Assembly: GCA_039801365.1 (NCBI GenBank)
Contig: JBDRUN010000005.1
Span: 1 to 60,544, forward strand
Direction: 5' to 3'
From: a candidate division WOR-3 bacterium
GTDB taxonomy: Bacteria; Hydrothermota; Tepidihabitantia; Tepidihabitantales; Tepidihabitantaceae
DNA: 60,544 nt
Each line of letters begins with the position of its first letter. The stretch's first letter is position 1. Below, piece after piece: positions 7,771-15,055 of the stretch. The translations under genes were made by a program, and so were the position numbers. Under the pieces are notes generated by a model. It had not been told where the DNA came from, made no database searches, and saw only the letters and a list, made by a program, of their open reading frames with translations.

Positions 7771-8439
7771 CAACTTTGGCTTGTTCATTGGCACTCTTGG
7801 CATCCTTGGCGGTTCATTCTGGGGGCGGGCAGCCGGGTGAGCATGGGACTAGGCAGCCGGGCAGGGGACCCCGGGTCCGGCTCCGGGGCAGGCTGCGGGG
7901 AGGGCAGCGGGGCAGGCAGGGGGCTGGGCAGCCGGATGGGCAGCCCATCCCCTGGGGACTAGTCCATACCCGGGGCAGTCTCCGAAGTACTTGCCGAAAT
8001 ACAGACCAAGCAAGTTCTGAGACGACTTTCGACCTGACTCGCCACTCGACTCTTCCGCTGACCTTCGACCGAACCGGCCGAAGGACTCTTGACCGAACTG
8101 ACCGCAGAACTGGTCGCCGAACCGGCCGCTTGACTCGCAGCTGGACTTGCCGCCTGACTGGCGGCCGGACTTCTGGCCGAACTGGTCGAAGGACTTGTCA
8201 TTTGACTTCCCGACGCACTTTTCGTCGGACTCTTCCAAGTACTCTTGACCGCACTTCCCGAAACACTGCTCAACCGCGGGTGAAACGGTGGATGAACGCA
8301 GATACGGACACAAGAGGCCACCAAATCGCCAAACACATGAAACGGATGTCATTCCGGGTGAAACGAGGCATCTTGGTTGTGCAGCGGCTGGAAACATCTT
8401 TGCGAAAGCGACGTCCTTGCACCTCTGTGGCTGTTTCGG
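7771..8439. other. Divergent intergenic region with G-rich and 12-base repeats
   Basis: This lies between the divergent giant gene and the TPR gene. Bases about 7820-7950 are very G-rich on the plus strand, with many runs of three to five G (possible G-quadruplexes). Bases 8030-8269 are a degenerate 12-base tandem array. Long open frames exist on both strands (plus 7569-8531, minus 7849-8397) but their sequences simply mirror the repeats, so I do not call them genes. Confidence 0.5.
8030..8269. repeat. Degenerate 12-base tandem repeat, about 20 units
   Basis: Cutting the plus strand from 8030 into 12-base units gives about 20 units of the form YCGNNNGACTNN, for example CCGCCTGACTGG, CGGCCGGACTTC and TCGTCGGACTCT. 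The units differ at several positions but keep the phase throughout. Translation gives four-residue periods on both strands (xRxT on plus, S/F-G-x-x on minus). Confidence 0.6.
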
Positions 8440-8467
8440 TGTTACGCCTGCGAGTGATCTTCGTATC
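8440..8467 (+). promoter_or_regulatory. ECF-like promoter P7 of the TPR gene
   Basis: Plus strand TGTTAC (8440-8445), 16-base spacer, CGTATC (8462-8467), then TAG. This is the only site of the set on the plus strand and it points straight at the TPR gene, whose GTG start is 9 bases downstream of the -10 element. Confidence 0.6.
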
Positions 8468-8475
8468 TAGAAAAT

Positions 8476-10125
8476 GTGAGAACCTCGAGTATCATACGCA
8501 CCACTCCCAGACAGCTAGGCCGCGGACTTGAGTCTATTGCCAGCATGCTCGGAAACCGCCTGGGAATGCCTATCTTCTATCACGACGGGCTGTGTCTTCG
8601 CCGCAGTGTCCGCCAGCATACAGAAAGGGCAGTGAAAGCAATGCTGAGATACCGGTGGCAGGATGCAACGAAGGAGCTGAATGAGGCGGTTTCCCTGACA
8701 GTTGCGGACAACCTTGCCATGGTTTCAATACTCTCGCTTCTGGCCGTGTGCCATGAAACCACCGGCCGGATAGCGGAAGCGAGCCGGGTCCTGGCCGAAG
8801 CCCTTTTCTATGCCCAGGCCGAGAATTGCCCTCAGGCGATCTCGACCATCGCGAATTCCATTGGCTACCTGTGCCAGACTACCGGCCGATTTGACCTTGC
8901 CCGGGCCCACCACCAGGAAGCGCTCCGGGCAGCAGAGGCAGCCGGAAGCGAGCAGTTGTGCGCGTGGTCACATCACTACATGGGCAATGTCTTTCGCCAC
9001 AACGGCAACTTACTCGTCGCCGAGCAGGAACACGGCAAAGCGCTGACCATAAGCAAGACCTATGGCTACTGGCTCACCGAGGCCTGGGCGTACGGCGGGC
9101 TCGGTCTGGTGCACCGACGCCGGGGCCAGTCGCAGATGGCCCTGGACAACCTGACGAACGCATACCGGATGTTTGTCCGTCTGGAGAATCTGCGCGGGCA
9201 AGCCTGGGCACTACTCAACATCGCAGAAGTCTTCGTCAAGCAGGGCCAGTGGAGCCTGGCAGTGGAGCATATTGACCAGAGTCTTGACCGTAACCGGTTG
9301 GTCGGCCGCATCGAGGGCTCGGCCATGCGACGAAAAGCGCTGGTCTTGGTTCAGAAGGGAACAACACGTAATTTGGACGAGGCACTCGCGTGCCTGCGCA
9401 GCGCCTTGGAGACCGACCGTAAGACCGGTGACAAGCTGGGCGAGGGCCGTTCCTTGGCCGATTTGGGTTACACCTACTACCAGAAGCGTGACCTGGTCAA
9501 CGCCCGGAAGTACTGCGAGAAGGGCCTGACTATCCAGAATGCGGTCGGGACCCTTGCCGACCGGTCATGGACCCAGTGGCTCTTGGCCATTATCTGCTAT
9601 GCCGAGGGCAAGGTCGGAGACGCCAGGGTCTACCTCGACGAGGCGTTGGCGGCCGCGCGCCGGGCCGACGACCAGAAGGCAGTGGGTCGGCTGCTCGGCA
9701 GCCTGGGAGAGGCGGAACGTCTGGACGGCAAGCTTGACCGGGCCTTGAGCCTGTTTCAACAGGCTCTGGCCGCGTGCGAACAGAGCGACTATCGGACACG
9801 CCTGCCCTGGACCCTGCGCAAGACCGCTCAGACCCTGGTCCAGATGGGTCGCATCAAAGAGGCTGCCCAATACGCCGAAAGGGCGTTTCGGGCAGCGCAA
9901 GACGCAGGTTTGGACGAACAGCTATGGAAAGCGCTCGAGCTCCGTGCAAGACTCTACATCCTCAGCTGCGACTACGAAAAGGCCCGGGAATTACTGGAAC
10001 AGGCAATGCAGATTGCCTTCAACGTCGGCAGGCCCGAAGACCTTGCTGACCTGAGGCAGCTTCTGGCCGAGGTCAACAGGCCAAGTCATCTGCTGCAGAA
10101 AGGCGAAAAGCCAGAGGGAAAGTAG
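8476..10125 (+). CDS. TPR-repeat protein, 549 aa
   Basis: From about residue 45 to 535 the protein is a run of tetratricopeptide helix pairs (for example AWAYGGLGLVHRRRGQSQMA, ALLNIAEVFVKQGQWSLAVE and SLADLGYTYYQKRDLVNARK), similar to the TPR solenoids of MalT- and Rap-type regulators. No DNA-binding, kinase or nucleotide-binding domain is attached and there is no signal peptide, so it is probably a cytoplasmic protein-binding scaffold. GTG at 8476 lacks a ribosome-binding site but stands 9 bases after the ECF-like promoter, which fits a leaderless message. Alternative starts are ATG at 8545 or 8641. Its promoter suggests it belongs to the regulon of the neighbouring sigma factor. Confidence 0.85.
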   Translation: MRTSSIIRTTPRQLGRGLESIASMLGNRLGMPIFYHDGLCLRRSVRQHTERAVKAMLRYRWQDATKELNEAVSLTVADNLAMVSILSLLAVCHETTGRIAEASRVLAEALFYAQAENCPQAISTIANSIGYLCQTTGRFDLARAHHQEALRAAEAAGSEQLCAWSHHYMGNVFRHNGNLLVAEQEHGKALTISKTYGYWLTEAWAYGGLGLVHRRRGQSQMALDNLTNAYRMFVRLENLRGQAWALLNIAEVFVKQGQWSLAVEHIDQSLDRNRLVGRIEGSAMRRKALVLVQKGTTRNLDEALACLRSALETDRKTGDKLGEGRSLADLGYTYYQKRDLVNARKYCEKGLTIQNAVGTLADRSWTQWLLAIICYAEGKVGDARVYLDEALAAARRADDQKAVGRLLGSLGEAERLDGKLDRALSLFQQALAACEQSDYRTRLPWTLRKTAQTLVQMGRIKEAAQYAERAFRAAQDAGLDEQLWKALELRARLYILSCDYEKARELLEQAMQIAFNVGRPEDLADLRQLLAEVNRPSHLLQKGEKPEGK

Positions 10126-10259
10126 CTCGCTCGGTTACGCACGTGTAAGCCCTCTGCGGCTGCGATGGTAAAGCTCCAGAAACCAGGTCTGGCTTTCTGT
10201 CCCCGGGTTACAGTCTGGCCCACTGGGCCGCTTGACCACTTGACCACCAGTTCTCTGCC

Positions 10260-10288
10260 TTGACTTCAGCCCTGATTTCTGCGAGAAT
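10260..10288 (+). promoter_or_regulatory. Promoter of the 43-aa gene
   Basis: TTGACT (10260-10265), 17-base spacer, GAGAAT (10283-10288). A GTG start lies 7 bases after the -10 element, giving a probable leaderless message that may continue into the restriction genes. Confidence 0.45.
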
Positions 10289-10294
10289 CGCCGC

Positions 10295-10426
10295 GTGGAG
10301 AAAGTCAAGAATGCGCGGGGTCGGAAACACCTCGCCGACATTACCTGGGAGACCGAAGTCTGGGTGGCCGAATCGCCCAGCCACCTAATCCACTTCAACG
10401 GCGAACGCTTCCTCGGGCTGTACTGA
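10295..10426 (+). CDS. Small protein of 43 aa ahead of the restriction system
   Basis: GTG at 10295 opens a 43-codon frame (begins [16 protein letters not shown], ends [14 protein letters not shown]). Its balanced amino-acid composition and codon use look coding, unlike the surrounding chance frames. A promoter lies immediately upstream and the start would be leaderless. I do not recognise the family. It could be a controller or modulator of the restriction-modification genes that follow, or the surviving C-terminal remnant of a longer protein. The frame is open upstream only to 10244, without a better start. Confidence 0.5.
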   Translation: MEKVKNARGRKHLADITWETEVWVAESPSHLIHFNGERFLGLY

Positions 10427-10432
10427 CTAACG

Positions 10433-10495
10433 ATGCCACAGCACAGAAGCAAGCCAGCCGCCTGCCTGCTGCCGGACAGGGAGCGCAAGACGTGA
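10433..10495 (+). CDS. Possible 20-codon leader peptide before the endonuclease
   Basis: ATG at 10433 starts a 20-residue frame (MPQHRSKPAACLLPDRERKT) whose TGA overlaps the GTG start of the endonuclease as GTGA. Such an arrangement could couple or limit endonuclease translation. It has no clear ribosome-binding site, so it may be chance. Confidence 0.25.
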   Translation: MPQHRSKPAACLLPDRERKT

Positions 10496-11481
10496 GCAGA
10501 GTCCCCGGCAATTCTGTGGCCAGAGCTGAGGGAGATTTCAAGCCACTGTTGGAGCGTTACTTTGCCGACTTCTTCCGTGTCGTCGAGACGCGTGAGCACA
10601 CCTGGACGGTCAAAGGCTTCATTGACGTATACCGCAACATCTACACCATCAGCTTGGACACCAAGGTAGTCTCCAAGGTCATCGAACTAATGGTCTTTCC
10701 GGTCATCGTCCGGTTCTGCCATGAACACGGATATGACATGGTTCTGAGTGCACATCAGAATCACTACCCGGACATCTCGTTCGTACACCGCAAGAGCAAG
10801 ACCCGCCTGGCACTGGACCTGAAGAGTACCTATCGCATCGGGCCGGACCGGGTCAACGGCATGACCTTGGGTGCGTTCACCGGTTACTTCCGCAACCGCC
10901 AATCGGCCAAGAACGTGACCTTTCCTTACGGTTCGTACGCGCGGCACTTCGTTCTGGGTGTTATCTATACCAGAGCCGACGCCCATAACGCCGGTCTACG
11001 CCTGGAAGAACTGGGTTACACACTGTCCGGCAGTGCGCACTCTGCGCTGATGAGGTTCGTCTCCGGCCCAAGCGAGGAAACGTTCGGCCGGCTCGCGCGC
11101 GTCCTGCACATCCCTGAACGCAAGTTCCCTGCGGTGCGCCGCGCGGTCGAGTCGGTGCTGATTGACGAACGAAAGAAGTACCGTCTGAGCGCGCTGAAGC
11201 GGATACCCTCGGTCGTGCGCGACTTCGACTTCTTCCTGCAGGAGAAATGGCGTGTCGCGACCGACCGGCCGGGCAGCGGCAACACCAAGAACATCGGCTC
11301 AACTACATCGGTGGCCGAACTCAAGAACGGAACCGGACCGTTCACCAAATATCCGAAGGGCGACAAACTCTTCGACGACTACTGGACCTACTACCTGGCC
11401 AGGGATATGGCCCGGGCCGCGGAGCTGAAGAAACCGCCGTACCACAACCTCAAGACCTACTTCGAGTACAAGAAGAGCTGA
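10492..11481 (+). CDS. EcoRV-family type II restriction endonuclease, 329 aa
   Basis: Homology to R.EcoRV is visible along the chain. DTKVVSKVIEL and EHGYDMV are followed by NHYPDISF and LALDLKSTY, which supply the PD-(D/E)XK metal-binding residues (Asp of PD, then Asp and Lys of DLK). GSGNTKNIGS near residue 260 matches the EcoRV recognition loop, so the target is probably GATATC with blunt cutting (inferred). It is longer than R.EcoRV (245 aa), with about 30 extra N-terminal residues and an insertion of roughly 50 residues between the core and the recognition loop. GTG at 10492 has a GGGAG box 9 bases upstream. The methyltransferase gene follows 4 bases after its stop, so the two are co-transcribed. 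Confidence 0.9.
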   Translation: MSRVPGNSVARAEGDFKPLLERYFADFFRVVETREHTWTVKGFIDVYRNIYTISLDTKVVSKVIELMVFPVIVRFCHEHGYDMVLSAHQNHYPDISFVHRKSKTRLALDLKSTYRIGPDRVNGMTLGAFTGYFRNRQSAKNVTFPYGSYARHFVLGVIYTRADAHNAGLRLEELGYTLSGSAHSALMRFVSGPSEETFGRLARVLHIPERKFPAVRRAVESVLIDERKKYRLSALKRIPSVVRDFDFFLQEKWRVATDRPGSGNTKNIGSTTSVAELKNGTGPFTKYPKGDKLFDDYWTYYLARDMARAAELKKPPYHNLKTYFEYKKS

Positions 11482-11485
11482 CCGA

Positions 11486-12562
11486 ATGAAGGGACTCCTG
11501 CCCAAGTCACTGCCGCGCGTCTGGGCTCCGCCGGTCAAATGCCAGGGCATAAAGACCAAACTCGTGGACTTCATTGCCCGAAGCATCGTCTGGGACGGCG
11601 TGGGCAGATGGATTGAGCCGTTTCTGGGTTCCGGGGTGGTGCTGTTCAACCTCCTGCCCGAACGCTGCCTTGCCTCTGACACCAACGCCCACATCATCAG
11701 GCTGTATCAGGACATTCAGACCGGAGCGGTCACCCCCAAGGCCGTACGCGACTACCTGACCCAGGCCGGAGCGGAACTGGCGAAACACGGCGGCGATTAC
11801 TACTATGCTGTCCGGCGTCAGTTCAACGAAGAAGGCGGCTCGCTCCGGCTCCTGTTCCTCAATCGTTCCTGTTTCAACGGCGTCATGCGCTTCAACAGCA
11901 GAGGGGACTTCAACGTACCGTTCGGGCACAAGCCGGCCCGGTTCAGTAAGGCATACGTCACGAAGATTGCGAACCAAGTGGCGAAAGCTGCCAGCGCGAT
12001 GGCAGGCCGGGACTGGGTCTTTAGGACGCAGGACTGGAGGACCACGCTGAAGCAGGCAAGTCCAGAGGACTTCGTGTACCTCGACCCGCCTTACATTGGT
12101 CGCCATACAGACTACTACAACCAGTGGACCGAGGAAGACGCACAGGCTCTGGCCAGAGTGGCGCACGACCTTCCCTGCGGCGTGGCGCTGTCCATGTGGA
12201 AGGAAAACCGCTACCGGGAGAACGGGCATCTAGCAGCGTCGTGGGCCGACTACGTATGGCGCGAATTCAGCCACTTCTACCACGTCGGCCCGACCGAGAA
12301 CCTGCGCAACCAGATGACCGAAGTCCTGGCCATCAAACCAGGCTGGCAGGCAGACTCAGAATCACAACCTGTCCTGCGCAAAGCTACGCCCGCCACCGGG
12401 CGCCGGGTCGCTGTATTGCTGAATCCCGCGCAACTCGGCTTCGCCCTGCGCGATAGAGCCCGAACCGCTCGTCCCGCGCTTGCCGCCGAACCCGAGCTCG
12501 CCATTGTGCGCGACCGACCGGCATACGCCCGCCGCCGAACAAGGAGCAGAAAACGTGGGTAG
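11486..12562 (+). CDS. EcoRV-type adenine-N6 DNA methyltransferase, 358 aa
   Basis: A D12-class (Dam-like) methyltransferase that would protect the endonuclease target by methylating adenine. Visible motifs are the N-terminal CQGIKTKLVDFI, SAM-binding motif I EPFLGSGVVLFNL (about residue 45), LFLNRSCFNGVMRFNS (about 120) and catalytic motif IV DPPYIGRHTDYYNQW (about 195). The order and wording closely follow M.EcoRV. M.EcoRV-like homology ends near residue 280 (TEVLAIKPGW). The remaining 75 or so residues are a basic, low-complexity tail (ending RRRTRSRKRG) not expected in the family, which may be an acquired extension or read-through. Its end overlaps a possible 100-aa gene. Confidence 0.92.
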   Translation: MKGLLPKSLPRVWAPPVKCQGIKTKLVDFIARSIVWDGVGRWIEPFLGSGVVLFNLLPERCLASDTNAHIIRLYQDIQTGAVTPKAVRDYLTQAGAELAKHGGDYYYAVRRQFNEEGGSLRLLFLNRSCFNGVMRFNSRGDFNVPFGHKPARFSKAYVTKIANQVAKAASAMAGRDWVFRTQDWRTTLKQASPEDFVYLDPPYIGRHTDYYNQWTEEDAQALARVAHDLPCGVALSMWKENRYRENGHLAASWADYVWREFSHFYHVGPTENLRNQMTEVLAIKPGWQADSESQPVLRKATPATGRRVAVLLNPAQLGFALRDRARTARPALAAEPELAIVRDRPAYARRRTRSRKRG

Positions 12563-12857
12563 CGACCACGGCGGTCCTGGAGTCGGCAGTCCCGGAGAAC
12601 CGGAGATGGTAGTCGTTGGGAAGCCCGGCACCGAACCGTTCGTAGTACGCCGACAAGCCAGTCCCCTTGGTCCCTGCGAATGCCACATTACTCTGGTTGC
12701 CACCCCGGTGCGGATGGTCTGTCTGACCTACGCCGTGCGGCACCTGCAACCGGTACAAGACGCGCCGGACATTCTACTGCCAGTTCCCTACTACACCTAC
12801 AGACCGGTTACCGTACTTGGCATCCCTGTACCTCTAGCCTCTCACGGAGGGCCGTAG
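12555..12857 (+). CDS. Possible 100-aa protein downstream of the methyltransferase
   Basis: GTG at 12555 overlaps the methyltransferase stop by 8 bases and opens a 100-codon frame (MGSDHGGPGVGSPGEPEMVV ... VPYYTYRPVTVLGIPVPL). The codon pattern is reasonable, but the composition is Pro/Gly-rich. A minus-strand frame over 12384-12758 looks almost equally protein-like, so coding status is uncertain. No family is recognised. If real, it would be translationally coupled to the methyltransferase. Confidence 0.35.
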   Translation: MGSDHGGPGVGSPGEPEMVVVGKPGTEPFVVRRQASPLGPCECHITLVATPVRMVCLTYAVRHLQPVQDAPDILLPVPYYTYRPVTVLGIPVPLASHGGP

Positions 12858-12872
12858 GAGCTTGAAGTACGA

Positions 12873-13280
12873 GTGATCGTGCAAGACATCGTGCAGGAGT
12901 ACTTCGGAGTGTCGGACTTCACTGTGGCGTTCATGCACCCCATCGGGCTCGCGGTGAGCAACTTCGCAGTTGATGCCGTCATCAGGTTCGGATTCCTGGC
13001 ACGCTCATTCATGGGCAGGGCGAGCATCTATTCGACCGCCTCCGGCCACAGGAAGGCAAGGGTTCCACTTACTACCTTCATCCCTGCCGGACAGACGCTG
13101 AAGGCGACCTTGGCAAGCGCGAGTCTTGACCGGGATGAGGAACTCGACATGACTTTCCGCGGCTCCAGGCTGCCAGGATGGCTGGTTTTCAGGCTTGGCG
13201 AACTGCTGCTCATCCTGCTCTTCCTCTTTGCCATTGCGGTCGTGGCTGCGCCTCTGATTTCACTAGTGGGCGACAGGTGA
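12873..13280 (+). CDS. Hypothetical membrane-anchored protein, 135 aa
   Basis: GTG at 12873 follows a TAGGAG box at a rather long distance. The first 105 residues form a soluble domain (begins MIVQDIVQEYFGVSDFTVAF). One strong transmembrane helix closes the protein (LGELLLILLFLFAIAVVAAP, about residues 107-127) with a very short tail. This tail-anchored layout would place the domain in the cytoplasm. No family is recognised. It is the last gene of the restriction-modification cluster and may or may not belong to it functionally. Confidence 0.6.
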   Translation: MIVQDIVQEYFGVSDFTVAFMHPIGLAVSNFAVDAVIRFGFLARSFMGRASIYSTASGHRKARVPLTTFIPAGQTLKATLASASLDRDEELDMTFRGSRLPGWLVFRLGELLLILLFLFAIAVVAAPLISLVGDR

Positions 13281-13689
13281 AACGACGAGTCGCGGGAGAC
13301 TCGGAGACACGATGTGGGACTCGGCCTCCGCTTGACACGCGGGCGGATTCGGAGTAAGAGTTGAGCGTGAAGAATGGCAGCGGGGCGACATGTACACCCG
13401 CCCGGCCCGGAGTGGACTAGGATTGTTTTATGTCCCCGGAATTTCCCTGTGCATGTCCAGTCCTACGTGTAGGATTGCCTGTCTCCTTTCTTTGGCTTGA
13501 AGGTTCTACTATCACGCGACTGAGTAGACCTTCACTCGGGAAACGGGACTTTTCATTAGTATCTACCCGGAGTTTCCGGTCTGTTCCACCGGACCCCTGC
13601 AGTCTGCGAAAGTCCGGCGCCATGGAGCGCTGGACTTTGACTGGTCAAACCGGCAGTGTAGAATAACTTCAGTCCCCAAGGAGAGCATT
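13281..13689. other. Intergenic region before the kelch gene
   Basis: No gene seen. It contains a small dyad TCCTAC-GT-GTAGGA at 13461-13474 and, near its right end, the promoter of the kelch-protein gene. The rest shows nothing I can interpret. Confidence 0.5.
13637..13664 (+). promoter_or_regulatory. Promoter of the kelch gene
   Basis: TTGACT (13637-13642), 16-base spacer, TAGAAT (13659-13664). The start would be near 13671, leaving a short leader with an AAGGAG box before the GTG at 13690. Confidence 0.55.
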
Positions 13690-14853
13690 GTGAGCAAGAA
13701 GCGTCTACTATTCGTCTGCGCGGTATTTGCAATCGTCGCCAGCCTCTGCCCGGCTCAGCTCGCCTGGACCAGAGCAATTGAAACAGCACCCTGGAGTGCC
13801 CGTACCAATGTCGGCGGAGCCGTGTTCAAAGGCGAGTTGTGGCTCTTGGGCGGGGTCTCGGGCGTGAACCATCTTGCTGATGTATGGCGCTCCGCAGACG
13901 GCGCGACTTGGACCAAGGTCGCAGACTCCATATGGCCCGGTCGCCAGGAGTTCGGCTGTGAGGTTTACAACGATCGCCTCTGGGTAATCGGCGGCTGGGC
14001 CAATACCGCCCGTCAGGACATCTGGTACTCTACGAACGGCTCAGACTGGCAACTGGCAACCTCCTCTCCGGCCTGGAGTGCGCGTTCCGGGTTTTCTACT
14101 GTGGTGTTCAACAACCGGCTTCACATCATAGGCGGCTTCGACGCACGGAACGTATATCTTGACGAAATCTGGCATAGCGATGACGGAATCGCCTGGACCA
14201 AAGTAACCACGCCTACACCTTGGCGCGGCCGACACCGTCACGCCTCAGTCGTGTACGACGGCAAACTCTGGGTCATTGGTGGCCTGGCCGATGACAGAAA
14301 CCTGGGCGACGTATGGTACTGCGATGCCGACTACAACTGGGTGAAAGCAACCGACTCTGCACCCTGGCCCCACCGCTGGAGCAGTCGCGCAGTTGTATTC
14401 GACAACCACATCTGGCTTGTGGGCGGGTATTCCCAGTCTGCCGGCCACTGCAAGGACGTGTGGCGTACATCCAATGGCACAGACTGGACAAGGATTGAGC
14501 CCGCTGCGCCCTGGGTGGCGAGAGACGGACACGTCGCCGTGGTCCTGAACAATCGGGTCTGGGTCTACTCCGGCCGAAGCCAGCGCGATGTCTGGTATAC
14601 CTCGGGCGCCGCGGTGGCCGAACCGTATCTGCCGTCTTCGTCCGCCCGGCCGTTTTCTCTGCCCGCGGTGGTCAGGGGTACGCTGAGAATCACTCAGGCC
14701 GCCGGCGAACTGCTCGATGCGTCCGGCCGAACAGTACTGCGCCTCGCTCAAGGCGAGAACAATGTCCGCGGCATCCCAGCCGGAATCTATTTTGTCCGGC
14801 TGAGCGGCGGGGCGTGCGGGACGCAGACGCACAAGGTTCTGGTTCAGAACTGA
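13690..14853 (+). CDS. Secreted kelch-repeat beta-propeller protein, 387 aa
   Basis: GTG at 13690 follows AAGGAG at 6 bases. Residues 1-22 are a signal peptide (KKRLLFVCAVFAIVASLCPA). Six to seven kelch-type repeats follow (about 30-310), each with a GG dipeptide after hydrophobic residues (LWLLGG, LWVIGG, LHIIGG, IWLVGG) and a W-S-A-R or W-x-x-R element. The last about 70 residues (PAVVRGTLRI ... GIPAGIYFVRL) are the beta-strand sorting-like tail shared with the secreted proteins at 45-60 kb. It is probably exported and held at the cell surface. The ligand is unknown. It is monocistronic, with its own promoter. Confidence 0.88.
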   Translation: MSKKRLLFVCAVFAIVASLCPAQLAWTRAIETAPWSARTNVGGAVFKGELWLLGGVSGVNHLADVWRSADGATWTKVADSIWPGRQEFGCEVYNDRLWVIGGWANTARQDIWYSTNGSDWQLATSSPAWSARSGFSTVVFNNRLHIIGGFDARNVYLDEIWHSDDGIAWTKVTTPTPWRGRHRHASVVYDGKLWVIGGLADDRNLGDVWYCDADYNWVKATDSAPWPHRWSSRAVVFDNHIWLVGGYSQSAGHCKDVWRTSNGTDWTRIEPAAPWVARDGHVAVVLNNRVWVYSGRSQRDVWYTSGAAVAEPYLPSSSARPFSLPAVVRGTLRITQAAGELLDASGRTVLRLAQGENNVRGIPAGIYFVRLSGGACGTQTHKVLVQN

Positions 14854-14966
14854 CCGTTTTGGCTGCGTGCAATAGCTGAGAAGAATATCCAGAGGAGAAG
14901 CTGCTCTCGTGTTCGGGAACAGGTATGACAGCGTCCGAACCTTCTCCAAGACGGCAGGCCGCAGGC

Positions 14967-14994
14967 TTGACAGGACGGGCAGTCAGGCTAGCAT
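14967..14994 (+). promoter_or_regulatory. Promoter of the tail-fibre-like gene
   Basis: TTGACA (14967-14972), 16-base spacer, TAGCAT (14989-14994). It lies about 60 bases before the ATG at 15056. Confidence 0.5.
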
Positions 14995-15055
14995 TGCGGC
15001 CGTGGCCACGGTGTTCCGGCCACGATATGAATCTACAAGTTCCACGGAGGCGTGT

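Noticed and set aside
7849-8397. 182-codon minus-strand frame rich in Ser/Gly/Cys
   Set aside because: Antisense reading of the same repeat, ending in a Pro/Ala/Cys low-complexity run. No start signal; a decayed gene cannot be excluded.
7569-8531. 320-codon plus-strand frame with xRxT repeats
   Set aside because: Its sequence is only the translation of the 12-base repeat and G-rich DNA. It overlaps the giant gene start and the TPR promoter and has no ribosome-binding site.
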